A DNA stretch of 64,000 nucleotides from Candidatus Sulfotelmatobacter sp. (GCA_030041215.1 JASHOH010000227.1:1-64000); one strand, 5' to 3'. Counted from the first letter of the stretch, positions 45,454-54,541 are shown. Numbers and translations are program-made. The notes: generated by a model not told the origin, from the letters alone.

Positions 45454-45858
45454 TTGCAGCGGTGGTACAGGACATTTCCGCGTGGCTTGCCCGGCATCGG
45501 CCTGCTGGTCTTGCGAATCGCGATTGGCGCGAAGCTTCTTATCGAAGCATCCGCTTTCATGCTGGACCCTCAGGCCCTTAAGCTCGGGGTCTGGCTGCTT
45601 GTTTCACTTGCTCTTGGAATCGGAGCCTCGTTTGTACTGGGCTTCCTAACCCAGCTTGTGGCGGGTGTTTCGGCCCTGGCCGGGGTTGCAGTTTACTTCT
45701 GGCATCCGGCCTGGGCGTCTGCCTTCCTGAGCTTGCTGCACTTCGACACGGTCGGGGTGGCACTCGCGATTACGTTGCTGGGGCCGGGCGCGATCTCCCT
45801 CGACGCCTACTTCTTTGGCCGGCGTAAGATCGTCATCCCTCGCGTGCCAAGGTTTTAG
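45454..45858 (+). CDS. DoxX-like membrane protein (second module)
   Basis: 134 residues from a TTG after AGGAGACGAG. Four hydrophobic helices ([56 protein letters not shown] and [17 protein letters not shown]), with the tail [17 protein letters not shown] matching the paralogue at 34747 (SVDARLFGRREVIIPR). The same order after a NarL gene in both places supports a linked role. Confidence 0.8.
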   Translation: MQRWYRTFPRGLPGIGLLVLRIAIGAKLLIEASAFMLDPQALKLGVWLLVSLALGIGASFVLGFLTQLVAGVSALAGVAVYFWHPAWASAFLSLLHFDTVGVALAITLLGPGAISLDAYFFGRRKIVIPRVPRF

Positions 45859-46078
45859 GTTGTTCCTCTCTTCCAGGCAACTTCCCGTCCCCTCCATGCC
45901 TGTGGAAAACTGCGACGCGTTTTTTCCAACCCAACGCATCCGAATACTCGAAAGTGGTATTCCACAGACACCCTACAGCGATACCAAAAAAACTGCTTAT
46001 CGCAAGATGCGCTCGAGCTCGCACCGGCTGCAGAGTAACACCATCAGGAACGAAGTTCATTCGCTGTGGAGAGTTGCT

Positions 46079-47596
46079 ATGAATTACCTGGTTTCAGATG
46101 TTGAAACGGCTTCGATTCTCGCAGGAGAGACGCAGAAATTTAGCGTTCCCTATTCTGACCAATCCGTGGCCCCCATTCTAAATGTCCAGCCGGTTCGGAA
46201 TCTGATGCGTGTCGGTTCGGCTGCTTCCATGATGGCGAGCCACCTCGAGCAGATCATGGATGCTGTTCCCCAACACATCTTCACTCTCGAGCCGGATGCA
46301 ACCTTGTCCTTTGCGAATCGCGCAGCGCGCGAATACGTGGGACCGATTGACGCGGTCACGCCGGCCAAGCGGCTCCAGGCAATCATTCATCCGGAAGATT
46401 TCGATGCGCTCCTGGCAGCCTACCGGGATGCGATCGCCCACGGGATTTCCATCGAAGCCGAAGCCCGGGTTCGCAACAAGAATGGTCAATACCGCTGGTT
46501 TCTGCACCAGTTGTTTCCTCTACACGGCGAAAACGGCCAGATTGTCCGCTGGTGCGGCATGCGGATTGACATCGAAGACCATAAAGGATCTAAGGAGCAG
46601 TCCCAGCCGGAGAAGCTGGCGCTGCCGGAAGAGATTAATGCGATGGCGATGTTCGAAGAGATTGTCGGCACGTCGTCCCGTCTGCAGGCCGTGTTGGCCC
46701 GCGTCACGAAGGTCGCGCGCACTGACTCCACAGTTCTGATCACGGGCGAAACAGGCACCGGCAAGGAGTTGATTGCCCGCGCCATCCACAAGAGTTCGGA
46801 TCGCGCCGATCGCCCGTTTGTGAGCGTCAACTGCGCTGCCATCCCGCGCGATCTGATCGCATCCGAACTCTTTGGACACGAGAAAGGAGCTTTCACCGGA
46901 GCGCTACAGCGCCGCATTGGGCGCTTTGAGCAGGCCGAAGGGGGAACGCTGTTCCTCGATGAAATCGGAGAACTTCCCGCCGAGACCCAGGTCGCCCTCT
47001 TGCGCGTTCTGCAGGAAAGGGAATTTCAGCGCGTAGGCGGCAATCAGACGATTCGAGCCAATGTGCGCGTCATCGCAGCCACACACCGGGACCTGCCCGC
47101 GGCCATTGAAGCCGGCACCTTCCGCAGCGATCTGTACTACCGCATCAACGTGTTTCCGCTGGAAATTCCGGCGCTGCGCGAACGCCAGGAAGACATTCAC
47201 CTGCTGGTCGAACACTTTATCGATCGCTACGCGCACAAGACCGGGAAACGCATCCGGAACATCCAAAAGAAGAGCATGGATCGTCTGCAGGCGTATGCGT
47301 GGCCAGGCAACATCCGTGAACTGCAGAATGTAATCGAGCGCTCGGTCATCCTAAGCGACTCGGAGACCTTCTCAGTGGATGAGAGCTGGCTTGCGAACGT
47401 GGCGCGCCCCAATCGTCCGCTCGCACAGGAGATGATTTCGCAGGAAAAAGAACTCATCGAGGCGGCTCTTGCGGAATGTAAAGGCCGCGTCTCCGGCACG
47501 TCCGGCGCAGCTGCTAAGCTGGGCATGCCACCTTCCACACTCGACTCAAAAATTCGCGCGCTCAAGATCGATAAGCATCGCTTCTACACCAACTAG
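46079..47596 (+). CDS. sigma-54-dependent activator with PAS domain
   Basis: The ATG at 46079 is preceded by TGGAGAG; the frame opens further upstream without a good start. 505 residues. PAS-type sensor ([20 protein letters not shown], about 60-180), then AAA+ ([15 protein letters not shown] Walker A, GAFTGA loop, FLDEIGEL Walker B, about 195-430), then a Fis-type HTH ([20 protein letters not shown]). GAFTGA contacts sigma-54. It has no receiver, so it senses through the PAS domain. It is the likely activator of the four promoters at 40-55 kb, all of which lie near it. Confidence 0.95.
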   Translation: MNYLVSDVETASILAGETQKFSVPYSDQSVAPILNVQPVRNLMRVGSAASMMASHLEQIMDAVPQHIFTLEPDATLSFANRAAREYVGPIDAVTPAKRLQAIIHPEDFDALLAAYRDAIAHGISIEAEARVRNKNGQYRWFLHQLFPLHGENGQIVRWCGMRIDIEDHKGSKEQSQPEKLALPEEINAMAMFEEIVGTSSRLQAVLARVTKVARTDSTVLITGETGTGKELIARAIHKSSDRADRPFVSVNCAAIPRDLIASELFGHEKGAFTGALQRRIGRFEQAEGGTLFLDEIGELPAETQVALLRVLQEREFQRVGGNQTIRANVRVIAATHRDLPAAIEAGTFRSDLYYRINVFPLEIPALRERQEDIHLLVEHFIDRYAHKTGKRIRNIQKKSMDRLQAYAWPGNIRELQNVIERSVILSDSETFSVDESWLANVARPNRPLAQEMISQEKELIEAALAECKGRVSGTSGAAAKLGMPPSTLDSKIRALKIDKHRFYTN

Positions 47597-47689
47597 GGTT
47601 GCGTTGCTTGACATTTTGGGGCCTTGCTTGACGCTCAGAGCTTCCCATCGAATCCAGGTTGGATTGATCCATCGTCAACTCCGCGCACC

Positions 47690-48460
47690 TTACGCCTCCG
47701 AAGAGGAGGAAACGGTATCGAGAACCCTGGCAGGCGCGGATTCGCGGCTGGAATTCCACGTGGAAGCGGCCGCTTCAGAAGCCTCGGAATCGCTCTGCCG
47801 TGGTGTCGTTGGTCTGTAGGCCGAGACCAGGCGCGCGACCACGACCGCTACAAAGAAGATGCCGGCCATGGCTTCAAGCGCAGCAACGATACGCACGTAA
47901 GGATTCACCGGTGCAATCCCACCGTAGCCTACGCTAGTGATGGTCACCATGCTGAAATAGAGAAATGTTCCGTGCTGCGTGTACGGAATCGCCTGGTTGA
48001 AGGCGTGGTCAACAAAACGGTTTAGGATCCAATAGACCTGGCCAAAAGCCGTGGCGATTACCAGGTAACTGATGAATGCCTCGGCGATCGCATTTCCTGG
48101 AGTGCGAGAGCCAGAGTTGAAGTAATCAAAGATAGCCCACAGAATCGAACATGACAAAACGAGCCCCACCAAGGGGGAAAGATTCGCATAGAAGTCATGG
48201 CGATTGCCAAAGGCCTCGAAGATTCTTGTGATCATCCACAGTGCAGCGATCGGAAACACAGTCCGGCGAACAATGGTGCGGTTTGCCATTCGGCCGATGC
48301 CGACGAGCACCATCAACAGCACGCAAAGTCCGAGCACTGCGCCCGCGCGGGGATGAGTATCTGCAAGCGGCGATGCGAGCATCTCCACCACAAGCGCCCA
48401 CATCAGCAGTTGTACACCATGCCGGGCAATAAACCCCGAACGCGAGCGTGTGATGGTCAT
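47690..48460 (-). CDS. potassium-channel-like membrane protein
   Basis: 256 residues with several membrane segments (LLMWALVVEMLASPL, AVLGLCVLLMVLVGIG, LVGLVLSCSILWAIFDYF, AISYLVIATAFGQVYWIL-type, and a final helix) and FLYFSMVTITSVGYGGIAPV, a pore loop with the K+ selectivity signature T-S-V-G-Y-G. The Ser/Glu-rich tail is cytoplasmic. A single-pore Kch/Ion_trans_2-type channel. The 5' end of the gene adjoins the DUF2950 remnant. Confidence 0.88.
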   Translation of the reverse strand: MTITRSRSGFIARHGVQLLMWALVVEMLASPLADTHPRAGAVLGLCVLLMVLVGIGRMANRTIVRRTVFPIAALWMITRIFEAFGNRHDFYANLSPLVGLVLSCSILWAIFDYFNSGSRTPGNAIAEAFISYLVIATAFGQVYWILNRFVDHAFNQAIPYTQHGTFLYFSMVTITSVGYGGIAPVNPYVRIVAALEAMAGIFFVAVVVARLVSAYRPTTPRQSDSEASEAAASTWNSSRESAPARVLDTVSSSSEA

Positions 48461-48502
48461 AGGAAAACTCCAGTCCGGTTCCGACCTCTCTGGCGTAATA
48501 TC

Positions 48503-48862
48503 TTACTCGACCGGCGACCAATCGTCAGTCGGATTAAATTGCTGGATAGAGGCCGCTATCTTTGCAGTGTCGGGCCCCAGATCACGCTCGTATACAACGC
48601 CATCGATGCCGGTCATGAACGTCATGATGCCGGTTTCTGCATACTTGACGGGCGTGGCTAGGATTGCGAAGCCGCCGGTCAGCTCGCCATTCACCATGTA
48701 GTTCATGGCGCCACCGGGTGCATCGTCTCCTTGTGCTGTCAGGATGCGCAGCGAGTAGCCATCGATGACCAGAGGCTGATCCGGAGACAGCGACGCGAGC
48801 GATGACTTGGGAAGGCCGTCAAGGCTTGCGAGCGGACTCTCATCCTGCTTGTCCGACGCCGG
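48503..48862 (-). pseudogene. DUF2950 protein, C-terminal remnant
   Basis: In this frame YSLRILTAQGDDAPGGAMNY, then GFAILATPVKYAETGIMTFM, VVYERDLGPDTAK and NPTDDWSPVE are the end of DUF2950, an exported family that normally follows DUF3300. Only about 110 residues are left. The frame that precedes them is just the DUF3300 gene read out of phase. A deletion or frameshift has joined the two genes. Confidence 0.75.
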
Positions 48863-50216
48863 TTTGCCTGGCCTTCCGGAGGGCTTGCTTCGGTGCCGGA
48901 TTGGTTTGGTCTGGCGTCGTCGGTCGATTTCGTCGCGGACGCCGCGACTCCGGTTGGCTCGGTGCTCCCGGAGCCGTTGGTTGTGCCGATGGCCGATCCG
49001 GGCGAGTCCGCCTGGTTTCGCCCGGCGTCGTCGGTCGGCTTGGCTTTGAGCGGTCCGAGCCGGGTTGCTGCGGTGCGCCAGGCGTGGTCGGTTGGCCTGA
49101 CGGTCGCTCCGGACGACTCGGTTTGCCCTCGCCCGGCGTCGTCGGTCGACCGGGCTTCGGCTCGCCTTGCTCCGGACGGTTTGGGGTTCCCGGCCGGGTG
49201 GGTGGTCGATGCGGTTGATTGGGCACGGGCTTCGCCGGAGCAGGCGTTGCCGGTTTTTCAGGTGCGCCTGGTTTGCCGGGCGCTGGTCTGCTCGGTGATG
49301 GATGGCGGCCGTCAGGCCGATTCCCAGGACGATTATTTCCCGGATGGCTGGGCCTCGGCACGGGGCGACTTGGAGGCCGGTAGTGTGGCGGGCGATATCC
49401 CCAATTGCCGCGGTAGCCGGGACGATTGGCCCACACAATCGGCCGCTGGCGGTACGAACGGTACGGTGGACGATAAGGACTCGCCCAACCGTTCCAGTAG
49501 CCGTGGTTATAGTAAGCGCGCCGAGTTCCCCAATTCCATCCCCAACCGCCCCATCCCCAGGGATGCGTATCTGCGATCATGAAGCCAATCCCGATGCCCG
49601 CCCCAAAACTAATCATCGTGGTTGTGACCACAGGGCCGGGAGCCGGACGAACATAAACTACGGTCGGGTCATAGACGGGTACGTAGACAATTTGCGGGTT
49701 CGCCGGCTGAATTACATAGATTGGCTGACCAGCCGACTGCTGCACTTCCACTGTCTGCTGCGGATTGCTGCGCAGCGCTCCAGAATCGTAGGCCTGCGCC
49801 CGTAAGCGTTGAATCGACGCAGCAACCGCCTCTTGGTCCGTGGCAAAGGCCTGGCCGATCGCCGCATAGTCATCGATGTGCTCGGCCATCATGTCCAGCA
49901 CCTGCGGGAAATTCACCAGCGCGATAAACGCCGGATCGAACCCTTGTTGCTGTGCTGCCTCTGTCAAGGCACTTCCTGTGAGTCCGTGGTTTTGCTGCAA
50001 CCAGGCGTCGACATCCAGAATCTCCTGCGGATTCGTCGACGCGGTGGTGATCTGCGAGAGCAAGGCATCCGGGTAAAGCGCCACTGGAGCCAGAAGTTGG
50101 TCCAGTTGCTCGGGTGTGGGCATAGCCTCTTGGGCCGAAAGAAACGGCACAAGCCCTTGCAAGCCGATCAGTATGATCAGAAACGAAGTCAGGATTGACC
50201 GTGGTTTAATTCGCAT
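48840..50216 (-). CDS. DUF3300 protein with Pro/Arg-rich tail
   Basis: 458 residues. Signal peptide ending LSAQ. DUF3300 (LDQLLAPVALYPDALLSQIT through IVYVPVYDPTVVYV, about 35-190), then a Gly/Trp/Tyr-rich stretch, then 200 residues of Pro/Arg/Gly repeats. Exported, function unknown. The tail runs out of frame into the DUF2950 remnant and its last residues are probably not native. It follows the SYLF gene by 13 bp. Confidence 0.85.
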   Translation of the reverse strand: MRIKPRSILTSFLIILIGLQGLVPFLSAQEAMPTPEQLDQLLAPVALYPDALLSQITTASTNPQEILDVDAWLQQNHGLTGSALTEAAQQQGFDPAFIALVNFPQVLDMMAEHIDDYAAIGQAFATDQEAVAASIQRLRAQAYDSGALRSNPQQTVEVQQSAGQPIYVIQPANPQIVYVPVYDPTVVYVRPAPGPVVTTTMISFGAGIGIGFMIADTHPWGWGGWGWNWGTRRAYYNHGYWNGWASPYRPPYRSYRQRPIVWANRPGYRGNWGYRPPHYRPPSRPVPRPSHPGNNRPGNRPDGRHPSPSRPAPGKPGAPEKPATPAPAKPVPNQPHRPPTRPGTPNRPEQGEPKPGRPTTPGEGKPSRPERPSGQPTTPGAPQQPGSDRSKPSRPTTPGETRRTRPDRPSAQPTAPGAPSQPESRRPRRNRPTTPDQTNPAPKQALRKARQTGVGQAG

Positions 50217-50229
50217 AAGTACATCACCC

Positions 50230-50922
50230 CTAGCCGTTCGATTTGTTCGTCGGCGATTTCTTATTCAGTACATCGAGCAGTAACTTCGCCGATTGAGGTG
50301 CTGCGACTTCGTTGTTGAATACGATGTCGTGCGCGCTGATTGCTCTTCCGTACAACTTTTTATTGGCGCCATTGTCCGGGCGCAGAGTCGAGCCAGAGAG
50401 CGAGATTCCGGCAAACAATCCGCGAGACCGGGAATATGAAAGAATTTCGGCTCGCAGCGTCACGTCCGTTTCGGCTGACATGTTGCGTCCGACGGGGCCC
50501 GCGGCAGCGGAAATGTCTCCGCCCAGTTTTACCTTGCTGTCAAGAATGCTGCGCGCCGATCGCGGGCTCATCAGCAGCAGCACGAAGTCGGTCGCCTGGC
50601 CGCCTAGTTGGAGTCCGAAGCTTCCACCTTCGAGCGCCATCATGGTCGGAGCGCCCCATGGACCTTTGAAGTCTGCTCCGCCACGGCAGGTCATGACGCC
50701 TGTTCCATAGCTTCCGCCAAATCCAAACGCAAACTTGAGCACCGATGGCAGGACGACTACACAATCCGCTTTGTCGATGACGCTCTGCGGAATATCGTCC
50801 GGGACATTCAGAATTTCCTTCATGACCTCGCCAGCGTTGGCCACTCGCTCCTCTTCCTTCTTTTGTGCGAACACAGGCAAAGCGATGATTAACAGCATGA
50901 ATACAGCACAAATTCTCTCCAT
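50230..50922 (-). CDS. exported SYLF/Ysc84-like lipid-binding protein
   Basis: The ATG at 50922 (ERICAVFMLLIIALPVFAQ) is the signal-peptide start; the frame runs 33 bp further. About 230 residues. SYLF domain: VIDKADCVVVLPSVLKFAFG, FGGSYGTGVMTCRGG, then FVLLLMSPRSARSIL and SRSRGLFAGISLSGSTL. SYLF proteins bind phosphoinositides or other lipids; bacterial ones are exported and uncharacterised. First gene of a unit with DUF3300. Confidence 0.9.
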   Translation of the reverse strand: MERICAVFMLLIIALPVFAQKKEEERVANAGEVMKEILNVPDDIPQSVIDKADCVVVLPSVLKFAFGFGGSYGTGVMTCRGGADFKGPWGAPTMMALEGGSFGLQLGGQATDFVLLLMSPRSARSILDSKVKLGGDISAAAGPVGRNMSAETDVTLRAEILSYSRSRGLFAGISLSGSTLRPDNGANKKLYGRAISAHDIVFNNEVAAPQSAKLLLDVLNKKSPTNKSNG

Positions 50923-50997
50923 AGTTTTCTCCTCTGGTTTTTCCTTCTTCAGCAAAATTAGCGGATGCGATCGTTCGTTGCCCGCTGATGTTTCTTC

Positions 50998-51246
50998 TTA
51001 GATCGCACGCCGTGCAGTGTCGCGGGCGAGCAAAGCCTTGATCTCATTGAGGCAGCGCTCCATGCGTTCCTCGGACGCGGCGTTTTTTCCGGCCATGAGA
51101 ATCAGTTTCACCGACACGAGAAAAACACCTGACTCGAGAAACACTTCGTGTGTGATTCCCTTGACAGCCAGTGACAAACCAAACAGGCCGACGGTCAGCA
51201 GAATCACGAGGCCGGACCAAAGATCAATCGACTTCGACAATTTCAT
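50998..51246 (-). CDS. small membrane protein
   Basis: From ATG 51246: KLSKSIDLWSGLVILLTVGL and GVFLVSVKLILMAGK are two membrane helices, followed by a charged tail (SEERMERCLNEIKALLARDT). 82 residues, no family recognised. Located between the SYLF gene and the terminator of the VWFA gene. Confidence 0.65.
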   Translation of the reverse strand: MKLSKSIDLWSGLVILLTVGLFGLSLAVKGITHEVFLESGVFLVSVKLILMAGKNAASEERMERCLNEIKALLARDTARRAI

Positions 51247-51271
51247 GGCGAATCTCCTAGCCACTAAAATT

Positions 51272-51299
51272 GAGGGCCCTTGATGATCAGCGGGCCCTC
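51272..51299 (-). terminator. terminator of the VWFA-protein gene
   Basis: GAGGGCCC (51272-51279) and GGGCCCTC (51292-51299) form a perfect 8-bp stem with a 12-base loop, eight bases after the stop of the minus-strand gene at 51307, followed on that strand by a short T-run. Confidence 0.75.
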
Positions 51300-51306
51300 C
51301 AAGATC

Positions 51307-52263
51307 TTACTTCGAGGCTGGTACCCACACGCCGTCCGCGGAGCCGAGATCGACCCCTGCAACTTCAGTGTTGATGGTTACGTTCTGAAGCTGCCCTTTC
51401 TTCCCGGGCTTTGCTGAGAAGCTCAGCAGATACTGGTTGTCGAGCACGTTCTGGAGTTGGTCAAGATAGGGCTGAAAACTTACCGGCGCCTGCAGGCCGA
51501 GGAAGTAAGACTCGCCTCCAGTTACATCCGACAGTTTCGCAAGGCCCATCTGTCCATTGGTCGCTTCCCAGTAGTTGCGGTGCCAACGGCCAACGCCGGG
51601 CGCGTAGAGCGTGTGGATGATCGTGCCGGTCCGCATGGCGACATCGGAGGCTGAGTCCACATCGGAGTTGATGTACAGACCGCGGCCCGGAATGCCGCGA
51701 CGTGCGCGGTCGATGCCATCCGTCACCATCAACACCTCGCGTCGGTTGTCGGTGGCGGGCCAGCGCTTCATAAGGTCGATCACGGAAAGGTACGGACTTC
51801 CGTACGCGCCAGCGTTACCTAACGGCAAGCGCAGGGCCTCAGCGGCTGCTGCATGGTCAGTCGTGAAGTTCTGCACGATCTGAACCGTGGCGTTTCGCAT
51901 GTAGCCGACGCCAACAGCCGTGGTCGACGGCTGCGCGTTGATAAACGTTCTCAGGTCGTCCAGATGCACTCCTAGGCTCGGATTAGCGGCATCGTCGATG
52001 AGGATGAACAGATCGAGTCCAGCATGTTCTCCCTGGGCCGCGATCCACTCACTTACCTTCAGACGTTCCTTGCCCTGTCTGACGATGATGTCTTGTTGGC
52101 TAATTTCAGGCATGCGTTTGTCGGTCGGCACGCTTGCCGTAACCGTCATTCTTACGGACACGGCGGCTGTCGATGTCTCTTCCGCGTTCATGGAAGCGGA
52201 CGTCATAATCGCCGCTGCCACTGTTAGTGCGGCGCAAAACACACTCATAATTCGTGATTGCAT
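51307..52263 (-). CDS. exported VWFA-domain protein
   Basis: The ATG at 52263 has TGGAGGGA upstream and starts a signal peptide (RIMSVFCAALTVAAAIMTSA). About 318 residues. VWFA-related fold: LDLFILIDDAANPSLGVHLD (MIDAS-like D-x-x... region), VLMVTDGIDRARRG, and GTIIHTLYAPGVGRWHRNYW. The MIDAS is partly non-canonical. Such proteins mediate protein or matrix contacts; acidobacteria carry many. A sigma-54 promoter (52321-52336) and regulon site (52400-52415) precede it. Confidence 0.82.
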   Translation of the reverse strand: MQSRIMSVFCAALTVAAAIMTSASMNAEETSTAAVSVRMTVTASVPTDKRMPEISQQDIIVRQGKERLKVSEWIAAQGEHAGLDLFILIDDAANPSLGVHLDDLRTFINAQPSTTAVGVGYMRNATVQIVQNFTTDHAAAAEALRLPLGNAGAYGSPYLSVIDLMKRWPATDNRREVLMVTDGIDRARRGIPGRGLYINSDVDSASDVAMRTGTIIHTLYAPGVGRWHRNYWEATNGQMGLAKLSDVTGGESYFLGLQAPVSFQPYLDQLQNVLDNQYLLSFSAKPGKKGQLQNVTINTEVAGVDLGSADGVWVPASK

Positions 52264-52320
52264 GTGGATTCTTCCCTCCAGTTCATTGCCAAGTCTGGCT
52301 TGAATTTCGCTTGCCGGTAA

Positions 52321-52336
52321 TGCAGCCTCAATTCCA
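52321..52336 (-). promoter_or_regulatory. sigma-54 promoter of the VWFA gene
   Basis: Minus strand TGGAATTGAGGCTGCA: TGG and CTGC spaced as in -24/-12 promoters, 58 bp before the start codon. Weaker than the others (CTGC in place of TTGC), but the enhancer-like site lies at the same 64-bp distance as in the carbonic anhydrase promoter. Confidence 0.55.
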
Positions 52337-52399
52337 AAGTGCAACCCGTTGAAAACACGAGCGTCGTGATCCGTGAAAACTCTCAACGTCTTCGGAAAT

Positions 52400-52415
52400 T
52401 CCCGAGAGTTCGAGA
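52400..52415. promoter_or_regulatory. enhancer-like site D of the regulon
   Basis: TCCCGAGAGTTCGAGA. It agrees with the reverse complement of site C2 (55555-55570) at 13 of 16 positions. It begins 64 bp beyond the promoter at 52336. Confidence 0.5.
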
Positions 52416-52563
52416 GACGTGGAAGTTAGCCATCAAAGAGCAGGTATAGGAAGGGAACAACGGCTCAGGAAAAATGATCGGCAATGGGCTGTGCGAGTAC
52501 TGCCATAGACACAAATCAAGGCTGCGCCAATGCAAGATTTGGGTCGAGCAAATTGGCGATTGC

Positions 52564-53271
52564 CTAGTTGTGCTTGCTCGCAGGTGGATTGAGCTGCGTC
52601 ACTCGGCCGGTCTCGAGCTCGTATTCTGCCTCGACCACACTGAGCTTGCCAGACTTCACCGCATTACGAATGATCTCGCTGTTCGCAAGAATATCTTTGG
52701 CGCTTTGATGCACGTTTTCCTTGATCGCTGACTCGACGAGATCATCCCCGTGGGCGTAACTTTTCGCTTGAGCCACGGCAGGATTGATCTTCTCCACGAT
52801 GGCATCCAGGTTCGGGCTTGGCATCTTTTCGCCGGAACAGGCGGCGTTGACAGCGCCACACTTCTGATGTCCCAGCACAACCAGCAGAGGACTATGCAAG
52901 TGATCCACTGCGTACTCGATGCTGCCGAGCGCCACCGCATCAGCGACGTTTCCCGCAGTGCGCACGACAAAAATATCTCCCAGGCTCTGGTCAAAAATCA
53001 GTTCAGGCCCAACCCGGCTGTCGGAACAAGACAGGATGATCGCCTTGGGAGATTGTCCGGAAGCCAGCTTCTGACGCAGTGAAACCAGGTCGCGTGCCTG
53101 CGGCTTGCCGGCGACGAATCGGCGATTGCCCGCCATCAGGTTATTCCAGATTTCGGCCGCGGATGGCGCCGCCTGACTAGGAGCATGCGATGAGTGTTGC
53201 GCAGAAACAGCTGAGGGTGCGATCGCCGCCGCGAGCGATAAGACGAGACTAAGACACAATGTGCGCATCAT
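52564..53271 (-). CDS. exported beta-class carbonic anhydrase
   Basis: 235 residues from the ATG at 53271 with GGAGGA just upstream. Signal peptide (LCLSLVLSLAAAIAPSAVSA). Zinc ligands: CSDSR (Cys82, Asp84, Arg86) and GHQKCGA (His135, Cys138), the complete beta-class set. It hydrates CO2 in the periplasm. Beta-class enzymes with a signal peptide occur in several Gram-negative bacteria. Its start overlaps the end of the cupin-like gene, with a strong sigma-54 promoter ahead of both. Confidence 0.95.
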   Translation of the reverse strand: MMRTLCLSLVLSLAAAIAPSAVSAQHSSHAPSQAAPSAAEIWNNLMAGNRRFVAGKPQARDLVSLRQKLASGQSPKAIILSCSDSRVGPELIFDQSLGDIFVVRTAGNVADAVALGSIEYAVDHLHSPLLVVLGHQKCGAVNAACSGEKMPSPNLDAIVEKINPAVAQAKSYAHGDDLVESAIKENVHQSAKDILANSEIIRNAVKSGKLSVVEAEYELETGRVTQLNPPASKHN

Positions 53272-53602
53272 GAATGTTTCCTCCAAATGGATCTGCGTCT
53301 ACTTCTCCTGTTGGCTTCAGGACAGTGAGCATCAAGGTGTCTGTCTCCGGGAGAATCTGATACTCGACGAAGCGCGGAATGTCGAACCATTTGCCGCTAT
53401 ATTCAATCTGGCTGCCGTTGATCGAGATCTTCCCCGTGCCACGGATGAAGCACAGTGTAGCAGCAGAAGCTTCGTATCGATACTCGACGCTCTTGTCATT
53501 TATATAGGTAAGCGTGCCGAACGCCGAATCGTCCTTGTGGACATGGAACCTGCGATTTCCCGGCAGCTGTTCAAGGCTGATTTTGGCGGCAGATTCGAGC
53601 AT
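53249..53602 (-). CDS. cupin-like protein
   Basis: 117 residues from ATG 53602 with GAAGGAGAAATC ahead. RRFHVHKDDSAFGTLTYI, then SVEYRYEASAATLCFIRGTG and WFDIPRFVEYQILPETDTLM fit a beta-jelly-roll cupin; the metal-binding His are not clearly present. Cytoplasmic. The stop overlaps the carbonic anhydrase start by 23 bp. Function unknown. Confidence 0.65.
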   Translation of the reverse strand: MLESAAKISLEQLPGNRRFHVHKDDSAFGTLTYINDKSVEYRYEASAATLCFIRGTGKISINGSQIEYSGKWFDIPRFVEYQILPETDTLMLTVLKPTGEVDADPFGGNIHDAHIVS

Positions 53603-53658
53603 TGTGATTTCTCCTTCGTGATTGCCGAACTCGGTGCAGACTTCTCGCGTCTGCACAT

Positions 53659-53674
53659 TGCAACCCCCGTGCCA
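53659..53674 (-). promoter_or_regulatory. sigma-54 promoter of the cupin/carbonic anhydrase operon
   Basis: Minus strand TGGCACGGGGGTTGCA matches the consensus TGGCACG(R)NNNTTGCW at every fixed position. 57 bp before the start at 53602. Confidence 0.85.
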
Positions 53675-53737
53675 ACTTGCGAGTCCTTGAAGGCAGTGAG
53701 TTTATGCAGGTTGAACGCTCCCGAGCCGGCCAGAAAT

Positions 53738-53753
53738 TCCTGAAAATTCGTGA
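53738..53753. promoter_or_regulatory. enhancer-like site B of the regulon
   Basis: TCCTGAAAATTCGTGA, reverse complement TCACGAATTTTCAGGA; 14 of 16 match site C2. It begins 64 bp beyond the promoter at 53674. Confidence 0.6.
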
Positions 53754-53854
53754 GACACGACTGAAACAAGAAGGCAGGCTCATCGACGACCATTGTGTGA
53801 TCCAGTGGTCGAGTCTAAGCCCGGGGAAGGAGAAAAATCTGAAATGTGCCCGCG

Positions 53855-54541
53855 CTACTGCAATGGCGGATCAAGCATTCCGTCGTACGAAGTTCCGAGG
53901 AACTTCCCGTTCGCGTCGAAATTCCAGTTGAAGATGGCCTGCCCGGCATTCGCGCAGGAATGACAGCCGTCGCGCAGCGGGTAGGCTACCGCGAACTGTA
54001 TTCCGCCATTGGGGCCGGCTTGCGAGTTCGGCCATATTTTCCCGTCACGATCTCCGGGCCAGATATTGATGTTGGGAAACTGATTCTTGGCGTCCTGAAA
54101 CTGAGCACTCTGTTTCATGGTTTTGACGTCGAGAAGCTTAAGATCCTCAACGTTGACGATGCGCGGTTTACCATTCACGAGCAAAAGACCATAGTTGGTA
54201 TTGGCCCGCAAAGGATATGTGATCCAGGCAAAGGCGACCGGGCCTTCGTTCTGAAATCCAGTCATCACGCCAAACTCGCCATGACTCTGTTTGTAGAGTT
54301 CGCGCGTAAAGCGCACGGCGTCGGCCGGGGCTCCGGCCTTTGCCATTTGACCGATCATGCAGTCGGCATAATCAGAGGACGCTGATCGATCGCAAGCAGC
54401 ACGGGCTGTCGTGGTGAATTGCGGCGGCAGTTGCCAGACGGCTGAATCTCCAATCTTCGCCAACGTAGAATTCGATTGTGCTGCAGTCGAGATGACAGCC
54501 AATGGCAGAAAAACGAACAAGAGTCGACAAGTATAGTGCAT
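53855..54541 (-). CDS. exported protein of unknown function
   Basis: 228 residues: signal peptide (LLFVFLPLAVISTAAQ), then AVWQLPPQFTTTARAACDRS and several Cys, a beta-rich second half (GPVAFAWITYPLRANTNYGL), and a C-terminus DGCHSCANAGQ. The family is not recognised. Situated between two members of the sigma-54 regulon, but I see no such promoter for it. Confidence 0.65.
   Translation of the reverse strand: MHYTCRLLFVFLPLAVISTAAQSNSTLAKIGDSAVWQLPPQFTTTARAACDRSASSDYADCMIGQMAKAGAPADAVRFTRELYKQSHGEFGVMTGFQNEGPVAFAWITYPLRANTNYGLLLVNGKPRIVNVEDLKLLDVKTMKQSAQFQDAKNQFPNINIWPGDRDGKIWPNSQAGPNGGIQFAVAYPLRDGCHSCANAGQAIFNWNFDANGKFLGTSYDGMLDPPLQ

Noticed and set aside
45815-46078. N-terminal extension of the sigma-54 activator
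   Set aside because: No family-like sequence; ATG 46079 has a ribosome site and starts just before the sensor domain.
48802-49582. Long plus-strand frames within the DUF3300 region
   Set aside because: They arise from the high-GC Pro/Arg repeats read on the other strand.
53846-54385. 179-residue plus-strand open frame
   Set aside because: Antisense of the exported protein 53855-54541; no ribosome site or family pattern.
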